NCBI GenBank assembly: GCA_025093985.1 | Contig: JACAAK010000013.1 | Span: forward strand, 124,001 to 188,000 | Length of the DNA stretch: 64,000 nucleotides | Direction: 5' to 3' | Origin: Calvatia gigantea | Taxonomy: Eukaryota; Basidiomycota; Agaricomycetes; Agaricales; Lycoperdaceae | In this document: positions 56,663 to 64,000 of the stretch, one piece after another | Layout: the number at the start of each line of letters is the position of its first letter | Numbering within the stretch: the stretch's first letter is position 1 | Notes under the pieces: model-generated | The model's input: the letters and a program-made list of their open reading frames with translations, nothing else | The model's database searches: none | Told to the model about the DNA's origin: nothing | Program-made: the position numbers and the translations under genes

Positions 56663-57239
56663 TGTTAAGTGTGGGTCACACGGGTGAGATGACTGGAGTC
56701 TAGATGCCCAGGGATAATGCATGGATGCGGACAAAGATGGATGAAGCGGGTGAACTTGGGAGGACCATGGCTTCAATGTATGTATTGTGCCCTCCTGCCA
56801 ACGAGTGGTCCTAACTTCAGAATAAGGGATGAGGACAGAGTCAGAGGCGGAGACAGAGACAGAGACAGAGGTAGAATAGGAGTAGCATGTCACTAAGTAG
56901 ATTTCAGACTGAGGATTACAGGCGAAGTAGCTATGGTTTATATATATGAGGAAGTGTGGTTCTACAAAAGGAAACTACTATGACTTCAGGTGTGGGCCAG
57001 GTATGGCCACTAGATAAAAACACCGGAAATGCAACTAGCTAAAAGGAATAAGGTGAAACAGGAATGATATGAATGGTAAAAGGGATTGCAAGGGAAATGG
57101 GAGTAGGTATGATGACTGGAGAAATGTACAAGGAGGATAATTGGAAATTAATGTCAGACATAATAGTAAGAATGGAGAGCGGGGGAGATGGGGGAGAGCG
57201 GGTGGGAGCGAATGGTAAATAAAATATAAAGTATAGTCC
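56663..57239 (-). repeat. D 5' LTR, lacking its U3 tip
   Basis: 577 bp in reverse orientation, ending ...GTATAGTCC instead of running on to TTGTGACA. It forms one arm of a near-perfect inverted repeat with 57286-57863. Confidence 0.93.
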
Positions 57240-57863
57240 TGTCACAACCCATACATGTGCTCACCCACTTCACCCGCTCTTATCCGGACTATACTTTATA
57301 TTTTATTTACCATTCACTCTCACCTGCTCTCCCCCAGTCTCCCCCACTCTCCATTCTTACTATTATGTCTGACATTAATTTCCAATTATCCTCCTTGTAC
57401 ATTTCTCCGGTCGTCATACCTACTCCTGTTTCCCTTGCAATCCCTTTTACCATTCATATCATTCCTATTTCACCTTATTCCTTTTAGCTAGTTGCATTTC
57501 CAGTGTTTTTATCTAGCGGCCATACCTGGCCCACACCTGAAGTCATAGTAGTTTCCTTTTGTAGAACCACACTTCCTCATATATATAAACCATAGCTACT
57601 TCGCCTGTAATTCTCAGTCTGAAATCTACTTAGCGACATGCTACTCCTATTCCACCTCTGTCTCTGTCTCTGTCTCCGCCTCTGACTCTGTCCTCATCCC
57701 TTATTCTGAAGTTAGGACCACTCATTGGCAGGAGGGCGCAACACATACATTGAAGCCACAGTCCTCCCGAGTTCGCCCACTTCGTCCATCTTTGTCCACA
57801 TCCATGCATCATTCCTGGGCATCTAGACTCTAGTCGTCTCACCCGCGTGACCTGCACTTAACA
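57240..57863 (+). repeat. Forward C LTR
   Basis: 624 bp, TGTCACAACC...CACTTAACA. TATA TATATAAA at 57582-57589; predicted start and self-primer AGTCTGAAAT at 57616-57625 (34 bp downstream). Followed by CACCA. Confidence 0.94.
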
Positions 57864-57868
57864 CACCA

Positions 57869-59076
57869 GGAAATATGTCAAAGGATGTCAGAACTGCCAA
57901 AGGAACAAACCTCACATAATACCATTGAAAACACCACTATACCTGCTCCCAATACCTAATGGGCCATGGGAAGAGATAAGCATTGATCTCATCAGACCAC
58001 TACCAGAATGAGAAGGAAAAGATGCTATCTTGGTGGTTGTTGACCAGTTCATGAAAATGATATGACTCATACCAACAAAAACAGACATATCCTCAAAAGG
58101 AATCACACAACTTTACAGGAATGAATTATGGAAGCTACATGGGGTACCATGGAAAGTCCTTAGTGACTGAGGACCACAGTTCACATCAGAATTCACTGGA
58201 GAATTGTTCAAGGGATTAGGAATAGAATAAACCCTATCAACAGCCTATCATCCCCAAACAGACAAACAAACAGAATGAATCAATCGAGAAGTTGAAACAT
58301 ACCTTCACCTATACTGCAACTATGAACAAGACAACTGGGTGAACTAGTTGCCCATGGCCAAATTCCAGTATAATGACAAGAAACATAGCAGAACACAGGA
58401 AACACTGTTCTACCTCAATTACAGGCAACACCCCTGGAAAGGAAAAGACCATGGAGCAATAGACAACCCCAGTAGCACCAAGTTCCTAAAACAACTATGG
58501 AATGCAAGAGACAACTCTGTGGCAGCACTACAGTCATATCAAGAAAAGATGAAACAGACCCACGATAATAGCAAGCTGCACATAACATGATATCAAGCCA
58601 GTGATAAAGTATGGCTAGAGAATGCAAACATCCATACCAATCAGCCATCAAAGAAGCTAGGCCAGAAAAGGTATGGGCCTTTCCAAATCAAGGAAAAAAT
58701 AGGAAAAGTGGTATATTAGCTCACACTACTAGAAGGATGGGCCATCCATAATGTGTTTAATGAACAACTGCTAACCCTGGTGCAGAAAGCAGCATTCCCA
58801 AGGCAGCAGAGACTACCAGCACCTGAGCCAGTGATCATCAATAACAAAGAAGAATATGAGGTAGAGGAGATCTGAGGATGACAAAAACAGGGATGGGGAT
58901 ATTAATTCCTAGTACACTGGAAAGGATATGACAATAAGGATGATATGTGGACAGCAGAGTCAAATCTAACAAATGCTCAAGATGCAATAGCAGAATACCA
59001 AAAGAGGCATCTGGAGGATACCCATAAAAAAGAGGGCAGAAAAACCAAAAAGTCATCACCCAGCCAAAGAAACTAA
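57869..59076 (+). pseudogene. pol: G1 pol, second part: integrase core and chromodomain
   Basis: Resumes the integrase after the C/D complex: zinc-finger Cys pair CQNCQRN (about 57885), first Asp in ISIDLIRPLPE (about 57978), second Asp in VLSD.GPQF (about 58160) and HPQTDKQTE.INREVE (about 58250, Glu kept). Then MKQTHDNSKLH, KKLGQKRYGPFQIKEKIG (about 58650-58700) and a chromodomain VHWKGYDNKDDMWTAESNL (about 58915-58970). Ends TAA 59074-59076. Many stops. Confidence 0.88.
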
Positions 59077-59082
59077 TCAGAT

Positions 59083-60066
59083 ATGCCTTCTTTCCAAGCT
59101 AACTGCATTACCATCTGCTCCCTTGTCCACCCCAACCCAACCACAATCTCTTCTGTTCCCCTCCCAGAACCAGGTAGTGGCCAAGCACCTGCACCCCAAG
59201 GCACTCACTACAACCTTGCTACCACACTGTTCCCAGTACAAGGACTTCTCAAATCTCTACTAAAAGATGTCGACAAAGCCACCAACAGCAAGATAGAAAC
59301 CATCACTGCCCAAAACAAGTGATTAGTCATCAATCAACACATCACCCTTGCCACCACATGCATTACCTTTGCCAACATGTATGCAGGATTTGCCAATGCA
59401 TTCTCATCCACCAATCAGCACATTCCTGCCATCTTCTGAGCCCTAGACCAATCCACACTCACACCCAGTGAACAAGACTGCGTCTACAGCCTCCACAATC
59501 ATATTGACCTCAGGCTTGAAGTATTCAAATGCCTTGATATTGCTGACATATTCCTAGAGCTCACCAACATAGCCATGAATCTACTCAGATGTGACAAGAC
59601 CACTGAAGACCCAGAAATTGATGCCCTTGTTGACAGAATCCACAGTACCCTTTCCAAATTACACAATACAATCAACTCCATGCCACTGACCCAAGCTGAC
59701 ACACCTATGGATGAAGAAACCACTGTCTTCATGAAGAAAGAAGTCAACTCTCTCTGTTGCTTCATAAAAACCATCACTCCACTACAACTTGTATTGGTTT
59801 TTCTCCCATCTGCAAGGTTCTGCACTGTGTTACCAGGCCAAGAGAAGGACCAACACTACTGGAAGATGATAGTCAAGAGCTACTGGGACAATTCTACCAC
59901 AACTGATTTCCCATTCAATGGTGTCCCAGTTCCTATCTGCCAGAACAGGCAAAGCCACTTACCTGTCTTTTTCGCATGATCAAACAATGGAAAATATCTC
60001 ATCAGAGCCACCAAGAAAGCCCTTGCCTCTGCTGTAGTCAGTGGCAACTTTGATGAAGCTTCCTGA
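59083..60066 (+). pseudogene. G1 ORF3
   Basis: Third ORF, starting 6 nt after the pol stop in the same frame (MPSFQANCITICS) and ending TGA 60064-60066. About 327 codons with stops near 59320, 59438 and 59977. Conserved FCTVLPGQEKDQHYW near 59820-59862 and a C-terminal ATKKALASAVVSGNF near 60010-60050. Function unknown, as for G3 ORF3. Confidence 0.77.
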
Positions 60067-60081
60067 GACATAAAGCCAAAT

Positions 60082-60091
60082 CAGGGGGTAT
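60082..60091 (+). promoter_or_regulatory. G1 polypurine tract
   Basis: CAGGGGGTAT directly before the 3' LTR, 15 nt after the ORF3 stop. Confidence 0.75.
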
Positions 60092-60396
60092 TGTTATGGT
60101 TTTCCACCAATTAAGTCATACTCTGTCATCATCTGCATTCCTGTCTACTAGCATATCTGTTTCAGTTATTTCTGTTGAGCAATCTCTGTCTATGACTTGT
60201 GTTAACTACTATGCTAGCCTGATCAGACGTTTTATGTAGTTACTCCATCCATTCAACTGGATGACCTCCTGTATTTAAGCATACATACATCTACTGTATT
60301 TGGTATGCTTAACCACCTTTGTTCTCTTCCCCTTACTCACTCTCAAGACTTAGCCTAAGCTGCAACCTGAGGTCTTATTAGACTAAGGTCATAACA
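60092..60396 (+). repeat. G1 3' LTR
   Basis: 305 bp, partner of 46468-46772. TATTTAA at 60272-60278; primer block ATGCTTAACCA at 60305-60315. Confidence 0.95.
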
Positions 60397-60401
60397 CTAC
60401 C

Positions 60402-60724
60402 AAAGGAATGAGCAGAGTAACTGCTCCTGACCTAGACCCCAATAACTGGCAATAGCATGTAACTTTATGTGCCAAGAGATGGTGTGACCATATTGCTTTT
60501 CAATGCTTGAAAGTACATGACCTCTCAAACTTGGGGGAATCCAGAATCAAGGACCAAAGTGCCATACTCAATGGACATTGTACCTTTAATGTGGATCCAC
60601 ATGAAGGGAATGAAAATGATGAAATGCATGAGTTGGCACCAGAGGTGACACTACCTCAGAAAGCAAGACAGACACAGTCTGTAACCATAAACCCGGAGGT
60701 GGTAACACATTTACCACCCAAAGC
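60402..60724 (+). pseudogene. Old decayed coding region X, right part
   Basis: Joins in frame with 46467 once G1 and one duplication are removed (EPDEHNGP then TKGMSRVTAPDLD). It stays mostly open to the K LTR at 60725, with one TAG near 60456. The product is not recognised. Confidence 0.5.
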
Positions 60725-61110
60725 TGTTGAATCTTGACCCATACCACTATATTGGTTCAGTTTATTTATAGCTAAAACAGTTCTTGAATACTTCACTCTC
60801 AGAGTGAGTTAATAACAGATTACAAGATAGTACATTTCATATGGACTACAGTACATACAGCACTTTACCACACCTTGTGTTGCTGGTTAGAATGTTCTAT
60901 TAGATATATGCTGTGTATGCATTATGCTCTGTATATGCTACTGGTAAATAACAGCACTCCCTGTTTTAGGTTGTAAGAATGTTTCACCTAGGACTTTAGT
61001 ATATAAATCCTATGTAGTATGCATACTTTCTTTAGACAATTCCAGTCTTCGTTCACTCAAACATCTATACTCTTTAGCAGCACTTCACCCCCTCTAATTG
61101 TTCTCTTACA
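60725..61110 (+). repeat. K-family LTR (386 bp)
   Basis: TGTTGAATCTTGACCC...CTCTTACA, homologous to the K1 3' LTR. TATA-like TATATAAATCC near 61000. The flanks (AAAGC before, ATCCC after) do not match, so it is not a clean solo insertion. It is either one LTR of a rearranged element or a product of inter-element recombination. Confidence 0.82.
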
Positions 61111-61532
61111 ATCCCAGTGAGTGTGACTACCCTCTGCCACTAGTGTTAGCTACTGTGGTGTACTTGTCTCAACAAGAACTACTACACCAAGATTGGCTCC
61201 CTTGGTCAGAGGGAATTCACAGTGAAATTTGCCACAAATCCCTCACTCCCATTGACCTTCAATGCCTCTTAGTGCTGTGGTATGACACCCATCCATACCA
61301 AGGACTCTGGCTAGGGTACCAACTCGAGGTAGTTGGCTCCATGCCTATGCCCATCCTAAATACCCCTAGCAGGTTTGGAATGGCAGGCCATTACTTGATA
61401 CCTTAAGTAAAAACCTCACTGTCCTCTCCAGGACTGAACTAATTCCTGGGAGTATGCCCAATCCCCCCAGCTGAACCTAACTTAGGTCTTAACTTGATAA
61501 CAGGACCACTGCTGGCTCAAGACCACACATAG
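61111..61532 (+). other. Decayed stretch upstream of gypsy-like gag
   Basis: One frame (61098-61406) is open but starts inside the LTR and shows no known domain; the frame breaks after 61406. It probably belongs to the 5' part of the gag region that follows. Confidence 0.4.
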
Positions 61533-63200
61533 GTGAGAGGTCACTCTCTCACTCACTTGATCCTGAATGCATTACCTGGTGTAATAGAGACACTACAAAG
61601 ACACAAAGAAAAGATGCATGACTGCATCTGTCAAACAGTACAAGAGTATCTCATACAACCCTTTGAATTCCTGGCAGGATATAAGTCATCCAACCAGAGA
61701 TTACCTCAGGATAGTGGAGTAGAACCATACTCCAGTAGTCAGAAGTTTAGTGACTTAGAGAATTTCATCTCTTCACTATGTATAGATTTCACCTTATGAG
61801 GTATAGAAGGAATAAGCTTTGCCTTGGATTGTCTAAGGCTTCAATTGCTCCCATATTACCTCAGAGGTGAGGCTAAGAACATGGTGATAAGACATGTCAT
61901 CAATGTCAATCATACAAGATTTGACTGGACATTTGAAGATGTCCTAATTATTCTGCACAATAGATTCATGCCACCAATATCCATGCATGACACATACAAA
62001 GGCCTTCGTCATGTGCACTACAACACAACGATTGGAGTACAGGGCCTCTATGATGCCCTTATGGATCACATATAGTGTATGACAGTACACCCCAACAATT
62101 ATTCACTCATTGAAGTATTCCTGAAAGGAATACCTGAGAATATGAGAACAGATCTACTATTCAATCATGGGTTAACACCCAATGCCAACTCCCTTGATGA
62201 TCTCCTCACATTCACCATGTGGTATGAGAATAGGTTGAAGGTTAACTCCTTCTATCATAAAAACTTGCAAACTAGCAAGAATAACAGCTCACTTTGGAGC
62301 TTCCTAAAGCAAATGGCATCTGCTAAGGCTCCTCATGATCCTTGTTGAAAACTTGTGCCATGTGGGACTACACTAGTCCCTCAAAATGTAGCTAACAGCC
62401 ACAAATATATACCTGCTAAGGAGGTAAATAAACCTCCTCCTCAACAATATGAACCCAGTCCCTCAAAACCTCAAGACAACTGTAGTAATAGGACGTTTAA
62501 ACCATCCTGTCCTATGGCACAGCCATAAGAGGGCACTAAGTGGCCTGACAAGCCAGTAGTGTGTTACAATTGTAGTGGCAACTACTATGCCAGTAATTGC
62601 CCAAATAAGGGCAAACAGAAATTATTCCTACACACTGCCCACACTGTGATCAGCAATCTTGAGGACATATCTGAGGTTCCTCCTCAGATAGAACTGGAAG
62701 AACCAGTGGAGAAAGAGCATGTCTCCATACATGAAAAAGAAATTGACCTTGTCAAAGTTGAGGTATATGACTTTGACTATGTAGAGTCCAAGGCATTGGG
62801 TGACTTTGATTTTCTCCATGCAATGAATGACACTGTAGTGGAGGAAGGCCCATAGGTCAAGATAGAACCTTGATGCATCAGATGTGTACAACTTCATGTC
62901 AAAAAGAAGCCTTAGATGAGGCCCCAAATACCACCAAGTAAGAAACAGTGTTTTGCTACATATGTCAATGTCAATGGGGTCAATGCTTGGACCCTTTGGA
63001 ACTTAGGAAGTACCATGACTGGGCTGACACTAGCCTTTGCTCATGCAGCCAATATTGTGGTACACAACCTCACTGACCTGTACAGTTTACAACTGGGCAT
63101 GGTTGGCAGTTGGTCTGTCATTAAGTATGGAACTAACGTCTCCATGAAGATCAAGTCACACAATATCACCATGTATGTTGATGTGGCCAACTTCAACTGA
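61533..63200 (+). pseudogene. gag: Gypsy-like gag and protease remnant
   Basis: Capsid-like region with an RFDWTFEDVLIILHNRF ... LYDALMDHI ... NNYSLIEVFLKGIP pattern (about 61915-62130). A CCHC knuckle follows, with Tyr for His (CYNCSGNYYASNC, about 62562-62600). A retropepsin-like segment comes last (VNGVNAWTLWNLGSTMTGL, about 62970-63025), where the catalytic D-S/T-G reads N-L-G, then YDLIMGARFMKAHNVVLNF near 63200-63260. Both key residues are changed. Distinct from the G, H, E and D gags. Ends at the breakpoint at 63273/63274. Confidence 0.7.
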
Positions 63201-63273
63201 TATGATCTAATAATGGGGGCTAGATTCATGAAAGCACATAATGTTGTGCTCAATTTCATAAATAACCAAGTAC

Positions 63274-64000
63274 ATAGTTCTTAGAACCTTTATATCTGAG
63301 GAAATTCATCATCTCAGACTTTGTGGACAATTTGTTGGGTGGATTTCATTGGGTAGAAATACATATGTGCTGCATCCAAATACACAGACATGGGACAAAT
63401 TTGGTTTCTCCCTCAAATAACACTTGTAAGATGTCTTCCACTGCAGATGCTGGACTGGCATATGATTGAATAAATGCACTGCTGTATTCAACACAAACTC
63501 CCACCACAAGTCAGGTAGACATGCCTATAGCCTTATAGCTTGGGCTTTCTCAAGTAGAGTACAGTTCAGTCACTCTGCTCTCCCATTCTGCTGATGCACA
63601 AAGGGGGCAGTAGTCTCATGGGTGATTCCACACTCAGTGAACCATGCCAATAGTTGCTTGTTGATGTATTCTCCTCCATTATCAGTGTAGAAATGATGGA
63701 TCCACATACTGGAGAGGTTCTCTAATGTGCTGATCAGCTGAATAAGCTTCTTGGGTGCCTTAGACTTCTTTTGAAGGAGGACAATGTGTGCATGAGATGA
63801 GAAGTTGTTAAGTAACATCATCACCCACTTATATTTGTGGTAACTGATGACTGGCAGTTCCATTAGGTCTGAGTGACATAGCTCAAAAACCAAGGATGCA
63901 CACTTGGGTTTCTCTGGAAAGGAATTATTGTGCATTTTTCCCTTGGCACAGCCCTTACAGAGGGGCTTCTGGAATAGAGGAGGTGAAATTGGCACAATGT
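63274..64000 (-). pseudogene. Second copy of K1 copia integrase block
   Basis: 727 bp matching 10170-10896 with one visible difference (ACG to ATG at about 63461, a CpG transition). It contains the integrase core with TDNGGEY and QNGRAE motifs and runs off the window. The left edge is a sharp join to gypsy-like sequence. Confidence 0.92.

Larger units (their letters stand above)
49182..57863. mobile_element. C LTR with inverted D element inserted (nested complex)
   Basis: The whole block is flanked by CACCA (49177-49181; 57864-57868). It reads: first 51 bp of a forward C LTR (49182-49232); complete reverse LTR (49233-49855); D internal region (49856-56662); reverse LTR without its last 46 bp (56663-57239); complete forward LTR (57240-57863). 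The forward fragment ends in AGACT, and GGACT/AGTCC appear at the matching break on the right. This fits a reverse D insertion into a forward solo LTR followed by inversion of the 46-bp spacer. Confidence 0.85.
46468..60396 (+). mobile_element. G1: Ty3/gypsy element with both LTRs, split by a C/D complex
   Basis: Duplications CTATC (46463-46467) and CTACC (60397-60401) differ by one transition. Contents: 5' LTR, PBS, gag, pol with a deletion of RT/RNase H (near 48645), the C/D complex 49182-57863 inside integrase, rest of pol, ORF3, PPT and 3' LTR. CpG-poor with many stops. Confidence 0.94.

Noticed and set aside
59083..60066. ORF3 as an envelope gene
   Set aside because: No signal peptide, transmembrane helix or glycosylation-rich ectodomain is visible.
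60725..61110. Simple solo LTR insertion
   Set aside because: The flanking 5-mers AAAGC and ATCCC do not match.

Overview
The window is a dense nest of LTR retrotransposons with no recognisable host gene, tRNA or rRNA. The best guess is a filamentous basidiomycete (Agaricomycete-like) fungus. Reasons: several Ty3/gypsy families with C-terminal chromodomains, a Ty1/copia family with a Q-rich gag, tiny GT...AG introns (47-48 bp), and strong CpG loss in the older copies that turns CGA and similar codons into stops. Nested chromodomain elements suggest constitutive heterochromatin, possibly centromeric or pericentromeric; that is inference.

Families, named here for convenience: G (Ty3, ~305 bp LTR, gag / pol / a third sense ORF), H (Ty3, ~525-547 bp LTR; variant H' LTR of 885 bp), C/D (Ty3, ~623 bp LTR), E (Ty3, ~550 bp LTR, sister of C/D), J (Ty3, fragment) and K (Ty1/copia, ~386 bp LTR).

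Layout. 1-153 E-type LTR scrap. 154-7296 G2 (+), holding solo LTRs K' (2841-3253) and H' (4846-6363, itself split by a C solo LTR at 5171-5800). 7297-12381 copia K1 (-), continuing at 18251-18573 after G3 (-, 12382-18250) inserted into its gag. 18574-26248 H1 (+), with a 3.7-3.9 kb tandem duplication that also copies the G3/K1 edge. 26249-32625 H2 (-), joined tail-to-tail with H1 and carrying H and C solo LTRs. 32626-35409 J (-) with H' and G solo LTRs. 35410-37780 G4 (-). 37925-45632 a structurally complete E element (+). 45633-46467 and 60397-60724 an old decayed coding region split by G1 (+, 46468-60396). G1 is itself split by a C LTR/D element complex (49182-57863). 60725-63273 K LTR plus gypsy-like gag/protease. 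63274-64000 a near-identical copy of the K1 integrase region. Eleven insertions have readable 5-bp target-site duplications.

Main discoveries. (1) All four Ty3 families whose LTR and primer-binding site can be compared (G, H, C/D, E) show Tf1-like self-priming: a 10-13 nt block 33-34 bp downstream of the LTR TATA box is complementary to the PBS, and the sequence differs between families while pairing is kept. (2) E and D carry, antisense between pol and the 3' LTR, an intron-containing gene for a coiled-coil / Zn2Cys6 / acidic-tail protein. (3) E/D and H show gag-pol -1 frameshift signals (slippery heptamer, gag stop, stem-loop). (4) All four G copies carry a conserved third ORF of ~329 codons, placed 6 nt and in frame after the pol stop in three of them. 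(5) One insertion has flipped the 46-bp spacer of a large palindrome. Nearly every protein gene here is broken, so functions describe ancestral elements.
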